Shown piece after piece: positions 54,043 to 62,323 of a stretch of DNA of 64,000 nt. The DNA is from Hyunsoonleella jejuensis (GTDB taxonomy: Bacteria > Bacteroidota > Bacteroidia > Flavobacteriales > Flavobacteriaceae). Positions within the stretch are counted from its first letter, which is position 1. The number at the start of each line of letters is the position of its first letter. The DNA lies in the NCBI RefSeq assembly GCF_900111025.1, contig NZ_FOFN01000001.1, forward strand, positions 310,001 through 374,000, given 5' to 3'. The notes under the pieces were generated by a model. The model was not told the origin of the DNA. It saw only the letters and a program-made list of their open reading frames with translations, and did no database searches. A program made the translations under genes and the position numbers.

Positions 54043-54714
54043 ATGTTATCGTTTTTTAAGGATTATAAACTGTTTGCCATAGTATTTGGCATTATTTCGG
54101 TAATTATCATTTCAATTATTTACAATACCTTGAATGTGTACCAACCCTTACCAATTTATCAGCCCTCGATGGTAAGTACCGAATTGGTTGATAGCACGTT
54201 GCAATACAAAAAGAAATACCATAAAATTGCTGATTTTAGTTTGACAAACCAAAATGGACAAACGATAACCCAAGACAGCTATAAAGATAAAATATACGTG
54301 GCCGACTTCTTTTTTACGACTTGCCAAACTATTTGTCCTATTATGACGGATTATATGGCTGAAATACAAAAAGAAATTATAAACGATACGGAAGTGATGT
54401 TGTTATCGCATACAGTAACTCCTGAAATTGACACTGTAGCGCAATTGAAACGCTACGCCGAAAAAAAAGGAGTAAATGACAAAAAATGGAATTTAGTCAC
54501 TGGTAACAAAAAAGAGATTTATAAACTAGCGCGTAAAAGTTATTTGGCGGTTAAGGAAAATGGTGATAGTGGCCCTTTTGATATGATACACACTGAAAAT
54601 TTTATGCTGATTGACAAAAAGCAACAAATACGAGGGTTTTATGATGGCACTAACCAGGAGGACATTGATCGTTTACTTGACGATATTGCAATTTTAAAAG
54701 AAGAATATAAATAG
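54043..54714 (+). CDS. SCO family protein (Sco1/SenC-like)
   Basis: The 223-residue protein has an N-terminal membrane anchor (about 8-30) and a thioredoxin-like domain with the copper-binding pair CQTICP (CxxxC) near residue 98 and the distal histidine in DMIHTENFMLID near 184. Sco proteins deliver copper to, or reduce, the CuA site of cytochrome c oxidase. It should face the periplasm. It is not next to oxidase genes here; the structured repeat follows it, then feoA. Confidence 0.9.
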   Translation: MLSFFKDYKLFAIVFGIISVIIISIIYNTLNVYQPLPIYQPSMVSTELVDSTLQYKKKYHKIADFSLTNQNGQTITQDSYKDKIYVADFFFTTCQTICPIMTDYMAEIQKEIINDTEVMLLSHTVTPEIDTVAQLKRYAEKKGVNDKKWNLVTGNKKEIYKLARKSYLAVKENGDSGPFDMIHTENFMLIDKKQQIRGFYDGTNQEDIDRLLDDIAILKEEYK

Positions 54715-54734
54715 AGAAAGCCTAATTGTGCTTT

Positions 54735-54884
54735 GCGTTAGGGATTGCAGCCCTTCGACTATGCTCAGGATAAACTCTGGCTTTTGGTCCCGCCAATGCG
54801 GGAAGCCAAAACTATTAACGGAAAGCCCGACCCGACACCTGCATTGAGCTTGTCGAAGTGTCAGGAAGGGAACGCCCAAATAAA
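54735..54884. repeat. Dispersed structured element, copy B
   Basis: Same anchors as copy A: GCGTTAGGGATTG at 54735-54747, TTAACGGAAAGCCC at 54815-54828, and AACGCCCAAA at 54871-54880. Stems: GCGTT/AACGC closing the whole element, CCCGC/GCGGG at about 54789-54802 inside GGCTT/AAGCC, and CGACAC/GTGTC at about 54832-54862. TTCGACTATGCTCAG (54754-54768) can also pair with TTGAGCTTGTCGAA (54844-54857). Confidence 0.75.
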
Positions 54885-54930
54885 ATAAAACTTTAACCGC
54901 TATAACTTTTATACTTCTAAACAATTGTAT

Positions 54931-54938
54931 TATTTTTG
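54931..54938 (+). promoter_or_regulatory. Candidate -7 box for feoAB
   Basis: TATTTTTG is 26 bases before the TTG start of feoA. I see no convincing Fur or DtxR box around it. Confidence 0.45.
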
Positions 54939-54964
54939 CTTCTTTAAAATCAATCTAAATAAGC

Positions 54965-55201
54965 TTGAAGGATACTTTGGCACATCTAAAACGCGGAGAA
55001 CATGCTATAATTGCTGATGTTTCGTCTATTCATATTCCTTTAAAACTCTTAGAAATGGGATGTCTCCCCGGGAATTCTGTAGAGTTGGTTCAAGTTGCCC
55101 CTTTTCAAGACCCAATGTATTTAAATGTAAATGGCACGCACCTAGCCATTAGAAAAGAAACTGCTGCTCATATTTTAATAGAAAAAGTAACGCATGAGTA
55201 A
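54965..55201 (+). CDS. feoA: Ferrous iron transport protein A
   Basis: The 78-residue SH3-like protein (LAHLKRGEHAIIADV, then KLLEMGCLPGNSVELV and LAIRKETAAHILIE) is FeoA, a small cytoplasmic partner of FeoB. The start is TTG at 54965, since no in-frame ATG lies upstream and MKDTLAHLKRGE matches the family start. Its stop overlaps the feoB start by 8 bases, so the genes are translationally coupled. Confidence 0.93.
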   Translation: MKDTLAHLKRGEHAIIADVSSIHIPLKLLEMGCLPGNSVELVQVAPFQDPMYLNVNGTHLAIRKETAAHILIEKVTHE

Positions 55202-57293
55202 ACAAATAAATGTTGCTTTAATTGGAAATCCAAACACTGGAAAAACTTCGGTATTTAATGCGCTTACTGGTTTAAACCAAAAAGTGGGAAACTACCCAGG
55301 CATTACGGTTGAGAAAAAACAGGGCATTTGTAAATTACCTCGTGGGGTTAAAGCTCATATTATTGATTTACCGGGAACATATAGTTTAAACGCTTCTTCT
55401 CTTGATGAAAATGTGGTTATTGAGCTTTTGCTGAATAAAAACGATAAGGATTTCCCTGATATCGCTGTGGTGGTTACCGATGTTGAGAACTTAAAACGCA
55501 ACCTCCTACTCTTTACACAAATTAAGGATTTAGAGATACCTACTGTATTGGTAATTAACATGGCAGATAGGATGAGGTACAAAGGGATTTCCTTAGATAT
55601 CGACTATTTAGAAGAGAAGCTTCATACTAAAATAGCTTTAGTAAGTACGCGTAAAAATGAGGGTATCGATAAATTAAAACACCTTATTGCACATCATAAA
55701 GAGGTTTCGGTTAAACCTTGTTTAGATACCACTACTATAGACCCTACTTACTTTGGCAATCTAAAAAAGGCTTTTCCTAATCAACTATTATATAAACTTT
55801 GGTTGGTAATTACACAAGATGTGAATTTTGGCAAAACCAATAGGAAAGATTTTGATGCAGTTGCTGATTTTAAAACGAAAAGCAAAGGCGATTTAAAACG
55901 TTTACAGCAAAAAGAAACGATAAAAAGGTATCAATTTATCAACGAAGCTCTGGCAAAAGGGCAAACCATAGACTTAAGTCAAGCTAAAGATTTGCGTATT
56001 AAACTTGATAGAATTCTCACCCATAAAGTTTGGGGGTATTTAATTTTTGCCGTTATTCTACTTACTATTTTTCAAGCTATTTATGATTGGGCAGAGGTGC
56101 CCATGGACTTTATTGATAGCACCTTTGCCAGTTTAAGTGAATGGGTAAAAAACACATTACCACAAGGCGCATTTACCAATTTAATTGCTGAAGGTATTAT
56201 TCCTGGACTAGGCGGTATTGTTATTTTTATTCCGCAAATTGCTTTTCTGTTTCTATTTATCGCTGTACTTGAGGAAAGTGGTTATATGAGTCGCGTAGTG
56301 TTTTTAATGGACCGTATTATGCGTCGTTTTGGTTTAAGCGGAAAAAGTGTTGTGCCTTTAATTTCTGGAACTGCCTGTGCAATTCCTGCTATTATGGCTA
56401 CACGTAATATTGAAAGTTGGAAAGAACGTTTAATTACCATTTTAGTTACGCCTTTTACCACGTGTTCTGCAAGATTGCCTGTGTATTTAATTATTATTGC
56501 CCTTGTAATTCCTGAAGGACGCTTTTTTGGTTTAAGCTACCAAGCATTAACACTTATGCTTTTGTATTTAATAGGATTTGGAACTGCAATTCTATCGGCT
56601 TACATTCTCAATAAAGTTTTAAAAATTAAAAGCAAAACATTTTTTGTAATTGAAATGCCTAATTACAAATTACCACTTTTTAAAAATGTGGTTTTAACGG
56701 TGGTTGAAAAAACGAAATCGTTTGTTTTTGGAGCAGGAAAAATTATTCTAGCTATATCAATTGTGCTTTGGTTTTTGGCGTCTTATGGTCCTGGAAAAAC
56801 GTTTAACAATGCTGAAAATATAGTAAAAACAGAATATGCTTCACAAAACTTGAGTGAAGAAGACTTACAGCAAAAAATAGCCTCACATAAATTAGAACAT
56901 TCCTTTATTGGTATCGCAGGACACGCCATTGAACCCGTGATAAGACCTCTTGGATATGATTGGAAAATAGGCATTGCCATTGTAAGTTCATTTGCCGCAA
57001 GAGAGGTTTTTGTTGGTACTTTGGCAACAATTTACAGCGTTGGAAGCGATGAAGAAGAGACTATTAAAAACCGAATGGCGGGAGAGGTAAATCCTATTTT
57101 GGGTGGGCCGTTGTTTAATTTTGCTTCAGGAATTTCATTATTGCTGTTTTATGCTTTTGCTATGCAATGTATGAGCACCCTAGCCATTGTAAAACGCGAA
57201 ACAAATTCATGGAAATGGCCTGTATATCAACTGGTTATTATGAGTACTTTTGCGTATATTGTAGCGTTAATTGCATTTCAATTACTTAAATAA
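55194..57293 (+). CDS. feoB: Ferrous iron transporter B
   Basis: The 699-residue protein has an N-terminal G domain with GNPNTGKTS (P-loop), VGNYPGITVEK (G2), DLPGTYSL (G3) and NMAD (G4), a helical GDI-like domain, and a membrane part with the gate motifs SGTACAIPAIMATR and AAREVFVGTLATIYS. It imports Fe(II) through the inner membrane in a GTP-dependent way. It is coupled to feoA and followed at once by a tiny Cys-rich partner gene, the usual Bacteroidota feo layout. Confidence 0.97.
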   Translation: MSKQINVALIGNPNTGKTSVFNALTGLNQKVGNYPGITVEKKQGICKLPRGVKAHIIDLPGTYSLNASSLDENVVIELLLNKNDKDFPDIAVVVTDVENLKRNLLLFTQIKDLEIPTVLVINMADRMRYKGISLDIDYLEEKLHTKIALVSTRKNEGIDKLKHLIAHHKEVSVKPCLDTTTIDPTYFGNLKKAFPNQLLYKLWLVITQDVNFGKTNRKDFDAVADFKTKSKGDLKRLQQKETIKRYQFINEALAKGQTIDLSQAKDLRIKLDRILTHKVWGYLIFAVILLTIFQAIYDWAEVPMDFIDSTFASLSEWVKNTLPQGAFTNLIAEGIIPGLGGIVIFIPQIAFLFLFIAVLEESGYMSRVVFLMDRIMRRFGLSGKSVVPLISGTACAIPAIMATRNIESWKERLITILVTPFTTCSARLPVYLIIIALVIPEGRFFGLSYQALTLMLLYLIGFGTAILSAYILNKVLKIKSKTFFVIEMPNYKLPLFKNVVLTVVEKTKSFVFGAGKIILAISIVLWFLASYGPGKTFNNAENIVKTEYASQNLSEEDLQQKIASHKLEHSFIGIAGHAIEPVIRPLGYDWKIGIAIVSSFAAREVFVGTLATIYSVGSDEEETIKNRMAGEVNPILGGPLFNFASGISLLLFYAFAMQCMSTLAIVKRETNSWKWPVYQLVIMSTFAYIVALIAFQLLK

Positions 57294-57431
57294 ATGAATG
57301 TAGTGGTACAAAACATATTAGTCTTTTCAGCATTAGCTATAGCTATTGTTTTTTTGGTTAAAAAATTCGTTTGGTCTCCAAAAAAGAAGTCTTCAAAAAG
57401 CTGTGGTATTGATGATTGTGGCTGCCATTAA
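57294..57431 (+). CDS. FeoB-associated Cys-rich membrane protein
   Basis: A 45-residue protein whose ATG directly follows the feoB stop codon. It has one membrane helix (about 5-22, LVFSALAIAIVFLV), a basic stretch (SPKKKSSKS) and a C-terminal CGIDDCGCH. This is the layout of the small FeoB-associated Cys-rich proteins, thought to act in the place of FeoC. The cysteines may bind iron or an Fe-S cluster (inference). Confidence 0.8.
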   Translation: MNVVVQNILVFSALAIAIVFLVKKFVWSPKKKSSKSCGIDDCGCH

Positions 57432-57490
57432 GAATTATACCAAAAATTTTATATACTAATACTCATTTAACGTCCTATTTTAAAATTTAC

Positions 57491-57498
57491 TAACTTTG
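57491..57498 (+). promoter_or_regulatory. Candidate -7 box for the His-rich protein and efflux genes
   Basis: TAACTTTG matches TAnnTTTG and ends 5 bases before the GTG start at 57504, which would make the message nearly leaderless. Confidence 0.45.
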
Positions 57499-57503
57499 TT
57501 TGA

Positions 57504-57902
57504 GTGAGTAGGTTAATTGCCATAGCATTATCAGGATTTATTCTAATCCAAAGCTTTCATATAGGTGCAGAAGACATTTTGCAAATAGATGAACTCATAG
57601 AGCACGCCCAATTCCATAAACAAGAATACGGTGATAGTTTTTTTGTGTTCGTATCTAAACACTACGGCGAACTAAAAGGTGAGCATAGCAAAAATCATCA
57701 AGAAGAACAGAGCGACCATGAGCAATTACCGTTTCAATGCCAAGGACACGGCATTACCATAACTGCGTTTTTGCCTTTTTACACATCAAATTCTTTTAAT
57801 GATTATGAAGGTTTTAAATCTGTGGAATCAAATTTTCATTATCTAAACTCATACTCATCGCTTCACAAGGAAAAGCTCCTTCAGCCACCTAAACACGCAT
57901 AA
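57504..57902 (+). CDS. Hypothetical His-rich secreted protein preceding the efflux pump
   Basis: The 132-residue protein has an N-terminal hydrophobic segment (about 3-20) that may be a signal peptide and a middle part rich in His, Glu and Gln (HSKNHQEEQSDHEQ, CQGHG), which may bind metal. The start is GTG at 57504. It directly precedes the CzcA-type pump gene (73-base gap) and is probably in the same operon. I know no named domain for it; a periplasmic metal-binding or sensing role is inferred from context only. Confidence 0.6.
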   Translation: MSRLIAIALSGFILIQSFHIGAEDILQIDELIEHAQFHKQEYGDSFFVFVSKHYGELKGEHSKNHQEEQSDHEQLPFQCQGHGITITAFLPFYTSNSFNDYEGFKSVESNFHYLNSYSSLHKEKLLQPPKHA

Positions 57903-57975
57903 TTCCTTTTACTTTTAAAATTTTCTGCTTCAACTTGTTACAATAAGGGTTGAGCATACTTTTTACCTATGAATT

Positions 57976-60900
57976 ATGCTATCACACATTATAAAATTTA
58001 GCCTAAAGAATAAGTTTATTATTCTAATCTTTACACTGTTCGTCATCGGATTTGGGTTGTATTCATTATCTCAAATTTCAATTGGCGCTGTACCAGATGT
58101 AACTAACAATCAAGTACAAGTCATCACTACTTCTCGAAACCTTTCTACACAAGATATGGAACAGTTTATCACCTATCCTGTAGAATTAGAAATGGCTAAT
58201 CTTCCTGGTGTAGTAGAAATTCGCTCTGTATCTAAGTTTGGTTTATCTGTAGTTACTATAGTTTTTAATGACGATATAGGCACTTATTTGCCGCGACAAC
58301 TCATTGCAGAAAAAATAGAATCTGCTTCTGAAAAAATACCAAATGGTTTTGGCAAGCCCGAAATGGGACCAATAACAACAGGTTTAGGAGAAATCTACCA
58401 ATATATTCTTGATGTAGAACCTGATTATAAGGATTCTTATACACCACAAGACTTAAGAACTATCCAGGACTGGATAGTGAAAAGGCAACTCTCTGGAATA
58501 CCCGGAGTTGTAGAAGTAAATACTTGGGGAGGCTTTTTAAAGCAATATGAAGTTGCTTTAAATACGGATAAACTCAATGCCATGAACATTTCTGCACAAG
58601 AAGTGTTTGCAGCCCTAGAACTAAATAATAGTGTTGCCGGTGGGGGTTATATTGAAAAAGTAAATCAGGCCTATTTTATTCGAGGTGATGGATTAGTGTC
58701 TTCCTTAGAGGATATTGGCAATATAGTTGTAAAAAATGCCGACGGTGTACCTATTTACATTAAGAATATTGCTAAAGTTGGCTTTGGTAACGCCACACGT
58801 TTTGGCGCCATAACAGGAAATGGAGAAGGCGAAAAAGTACTTGGGCAGGTTATGATGCTCAAAGGCGCTAATTCTAAAGAAGTGATTGAAGCCGTAAAAG
58901 AACGTGTTGCATCTATATCAAAGTCATTGCCAAAAGGCGTTTATATCAATGCTTTTCTAGACCGCAGCGAGCTCATTGCTAAAACCACTTTTACAGTTAC
59001 CGAAAATTTAGTTTTAGGCTGTCTTATTGTGGTATTTGTGGTGGTTTTGCTCTTAGGGAATTTGCGCTCAGGTCTGGTGGTAGCTTCTGTTATTCCGCTA
59101 TGTTTATTATTTGCCATATCCTTAATGTACGTTTTTGGCGTAGACGCTAATTTAATGAGTCTTGGAGCTATTGACTTTGGAATTATAATTGATGGAGCCG
59201 TCATTATAGTAGAATTTATTGCTTTTCAGATTACACGAAATCAAGTTGAAATGGCGGCTTTACCACAACAAGACGTTCAGTCCTTTAAAGATAAAATTAC
59301 CTTTAATGGCGCATCTAAAATGATGAATTCTGCCATATTTGGTCAGCTTATTATTCTTATTGTTTTTATTCCAATATTATCTTTGAGTGGCGTTGAAGGT
59401 AAAATGTTTAAACCAATGGCGTTAACCTTTAGTTTTGCGCTAATTGGTGCTATGATTTTTTGTTTTACTTATGTGCCAGTTGCGGCTTCTTTATTTCTAA
59501 AACCAACCAAACTATCGGATAAAAATATTTCTATTCGCATAATGCGTTGGTTGCACAATTTGTACAGTCCAACAATTGATTTGGCGCTAAAGAGCAAAAA
59601 ACTTGTGCTTAGCATAGCAACAGTTTTATTGGCTATTTCAATTTACATCTTTACAACTATGGGTGGAGAATTTGTTCCCACCTTAGATGAAGGTGATTTT
59701 GTAATTCAACCTGTACTCAAAACAGGTACATCCTTAAAAAAGACCGTTGAAATAACTACTGAAATCGAAAAGATATTATTAGAAGAGTTTCCAGAAGTAA
59801 AACAAGTAGTTACCAGAATTGGTGCTGCAGAGGTACCAACAGACCCAATGTCTATGGAGGAGAGCGATGTTATCATCGTATTAAAGCCCAAGAAGGAATG
59901 GGTATCTGCTTCTTCAAAAGATGAACTTGCCGATAAATTTAAGGAAGCATTAGCCATAATTCCAGGTATGGAAGTAGAATTTACTCAACCTATTGAAATG
60001 CGTTTTAATGAACTTATTACAGGTGTTAGGGCAGATATTGCAATTAAAATATTTGGTGAAGATTTAGAAGTGCTTTCAAAAAAAGGAAGCGAAATAAAAT
60101 CCTTAATAGAAAACGTTGAAGGAGCGGCAGATATTACTGTAGAGAAAATTGATGGTTTGCCTCAAATGAGTGTTGCATACAATCGTGAAAAAATAGCACG
60201 ATACGGCCTAAATATTGAGCACCTCAACACTATGCTTTCTATGGGATTTGCAGGCAAAACTGTAGGTAGTGTTTTTGAAGGCGAAAAACGCTTTGATCTT
60301 GTGGTACGATTAGATGAAGCTAAACGCACTGATATTGAAAACATAAAAAACTTGTATGTGGATTTACCAAATGGTGGAAAAGTACCACTGCAAGAGTTAG
60401 CGGAAATAAGCTATAAAAAAGGAGCTGCAAAAATTTCTAGAGATGATACAAAACGACGAATTGTTGTTGGTATTAATGTTAGAAACCGTGATTTGGAATC
60501 TGTTGTAAATGATGTTCAATCCTTAATTGAGAAAAATATCAGTCTTCCTGCAGGTTATAGCATTACCTATGGTGGTCAATTTGAAAACTTACAAACTGCA
60601 AAATCCAGATTATTAATTGCTGTACCTATTGCACTTATACTCATTTTTATTTTGCTCTATTTTGCGTTCAACTCTATTAAAGAGGCGCTTCTAATATTTT
60701 CTGCTATTCCATTAGCTGCAGTTGGTGGCGTTCTACTGCTGTGGCTAAGGGATATGCCGTTTAGTATTTCGGCTGGTGTAGGTTTTATTGCATTATTTGG
60801 TATTGCTGTACTCAACGGCATTGTACTTATCGAGCACTTTAAAGAATTAAAAAATAAAGACTTTGATAATATGGAAACATTAATAAAACAGGGTGCTAAA

Positions 60901-62313
60901 AATCGATTACGTGCAGTGTTATTAACGGCTTCTGCCGCTGCATTAGGGTTTTTACCCATGGCTATTTCTACAAGTGCTGGTGCAGAAGTTCAAAGGCCAC
61001 TTGCCACAGTTGTTATTGGTGGTTTAGTTACTGCAACACTACTTACATTGGTAGTTTTACCTGTACTTTATGCTTTATTTAGTAAGTATAGAAAAAATGG
61101 AACTACATTAAAAAACAATAAAGTGAATTTACCTATGATACTGTTACTTTTCGGACTGTTTTCAAGCCATAGTTTCGGTCAAAACAATAAAAAATCGCTT
61201 GAAGATCTTATCCTTATCGGAATAGAAAACAATGCTGGCCTAAAAGCAGGTCGCTTAAAAGTGAGCGAATCTGACGCGTTGATTAATAGTGCTTTCGATT
61301 TTGATAAAACCGAAATCTATTATGGTTACGACCAAAATAACTTAGCAATCAATGAACAGCCAATAGGTGTTTTTGGCATTCAACAACAATTTTTATTCCC
61401 AACCGTGTATGGGTCTCAAAAAAAATTAAATCGTGCTATTTACAGCAAAGAAACCTCACACTATAAGATACAAGAAAAAGCACTAAAGCACAACATCACA
61501 TCCGGATACTACCAATACCTCTATGCTAAAGAAAAAGAACGTATCCATGAAATGTTAGATAGTTTGTATCAAAATTTTTCTAATACTGCACATAGGCGAT
61601 TTGAGCTTGGTGAAACCAACTATTTGGAAAAAATAACTGCCAAAGCCAAACATAAACAGGTAAATCTTAATTACATAAAAGCCAAAGAAGAGGTTATTAT
61701 TGCTTACCAAAAACTTTTAAGTATTATACAAAGCGATGATAGTTTAGATATTTTGATTCGTCCTCTACAAAAGAAACCATTGAAACTAATTAATATAAAT
61801 GAAAGCCCTGAGTTATCCTTTTACTCAAACACTGTTTCGGTTGCAGAGCGATTAAAGAAATTAGAAAAACAACAATTAATGCCTGATATAACACTTAATT
61901 ATTTTCAGGGCAGTAACGCTGGCATCAATACCAATCTTTATGGTTACCAAATAGGATTAAAGATTCCTTTATTTTTTTCAGGTACGGCTTCAAAAATAAA
62001 AGCTTCAAAAATTTCAGAACAAATCGCTAACGAAAGGTTGCGAGATTACACGATTCAACTAAATATAAAAAATAAAGTGTTATTGTCGCAACTACAACAA
62101 CAACAAAAAGCATTGGATTTTTACGAAGAAGAAGGCGCGGTACTTTCAAAAGAAATTTTAAAAACTGCCAACGGTAGCTTTAAAAACGGCGAAATAAACT
62201 TTTACCAGTACATTTTGAGTTTAGAAAACGCATATGAGATTCAGCTCAATTATCTGGAAAACCTTAATGCCTACAACCAAACGGTAATAGCCATAAACTA
62301 TTTAACATTATAA
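57976..62313 (+). CDS. CzcA-type heavy-metal RND pump fused to a TolC-like outer-membrane channel
   Basis: The 1445-residue protein has two parts. Residues 1 to about 1040 form a complete heavy-metal efflux RND permease (SIGAVPDVTNNQVQV start, 12 membrane segments, PTDPMSMEE region). Helix 4 reads GAIDFGIIIDGAVIIVE, the acidic pattern of CzcA-type (zinc, cobalt, cadmium) pumps rather than copper/silver CusA. After a junction with a signal-peptide-like segment (PMILLLFGLFSSHSFGQ, about 1051-1066), residues 1070-1445 resemble a TolC/CusC outer-membrane factor with its coiled-coil helices. The adaptor gene follows after 10 bases, so one operon encodes a whole tripartite pump. How an inner-membrane and an outer-membrane component coexist in one chain is unclear unless it is cleaved. 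Confidence 0.88.
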   Translation: MLSHIIKFSLKNKFIILIFTLFVIGFGLYSLSQISIGAVPDVTNNQVQVITTSRNLSTQDMEQFITYPVELEMANLPGVVEIRSVSKFGLSVVTIVFNDDIGTYLPRQLIAEKIESASEKIPNGFGKPEMGPITTGLGEIYQYILDVEPDYKDSYTPQDLRTIQDWIVKRQLSGIPGVVEVNTWGGFLKQYEVALNTDKLNAMNISAQEVFAALELNNSVAGGGYIEKVNQAYFIRGDGLVSSLEDIGNIVVKNADGVPIYIKNIAKVGFGNATRFGAITGNGEGEKVLGQVMMLKGANSKEVIEAVKERVASISKSLPKGVYINAFLDRSELIAKTTFTVTENLVLGCLIVVFVVVLLLGNLRSGLVVASVIPLCLLFAISLMYVFGVDANLMSLGAIDFGIIIDGAVIIVEFIAFQITRNQVEMAALPQQDVQSFKDKITFNGASKMMNSAIFGQLIILIVFIPILSLSGVEGKMFKPMALTFSFALIGAMIFCFTYVPVAASLFLKPTKLSDKNISIRIMRWLHNLYSPTIDLALKSKKLVLSIATVLLAISIYIFTTMGGEFVPTLDEGDFVIQPVLKTGTSLKKTVEITTEIEKILLEEFPEVKQVVTRIGAAEVPTDPMSMEESDVIIVLKPKKEWVSASSKDELADKFKEALAIIPGMEVEFTQPIEMRFNELITGVRADIAIKIFGEDLEVLSKKGSEIKSLIENVEGAADITVEKIDGLPQMSVAYNREKIARYGLNIEHLNTMLSMGFAGKTVGSVFEGEKRFDLVVRLDEAKRTDIENIKNLYVDLPNGGKVPLQELAEISYKKGAAKISRDDTKRRIVVGINVRNRDLESVVNDVQSLIEKNISLPAGYSITYGGQFENLQTAKSRLLIAVPIALILIFILLYFAFNSIKEALLIFSAIPLAAVGGVLLLWLRDMPFSISAGVGFIALFGIAVLNGIVLIEHFKELKNKDFDNMETLIKQGAKNRLRAVLLTASAAALGFLPMAISTSAGAEVQRPLATVVIGGLVTATLLTLVVLPVLYALFSKYRKNGTTLKNNKVNLPMILLLFGLFSSHSFGQNNKKSLEDLILIGIENNAGLKAGRLKVSESDALINSAFDFDKTEIYYGYDQNNLAINEQPIGVFGIQQQFLFPTVYGSQKKLNRAIYSKETSHYKIQEKALKHNITSGYYQYLYAKEKERIHEMLDSLYQNFSNTAHRRFELGETNYLEKITAKAKHKQVNLNYIKAKEEVIIAYQKLLSIIQSDDSLDILIRPLQKKPLKLININESPELSFYSNTVSVAERLKKLEKQQLMPDITLNYFQGSNAGINTNLYGYQIGLKIPLFFSGTASKIKASKISEQIANERLRDYTIQLNIKNKVLLSQLQQQQKALDFYEEEGAVLSKEILKTANGSFKNGEINFYQYILSLENAYEIQLNYLENLNAYNQTVIAINYLTL

Positions 62314-62323
62314 AGTTAGTTCT

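Noticed and set aside
54735-54884. Structured element as an insertion sequence remnant
   Set aside because: There is no transposase fragment, no long terminal inverted repeat and no visible target duplication.
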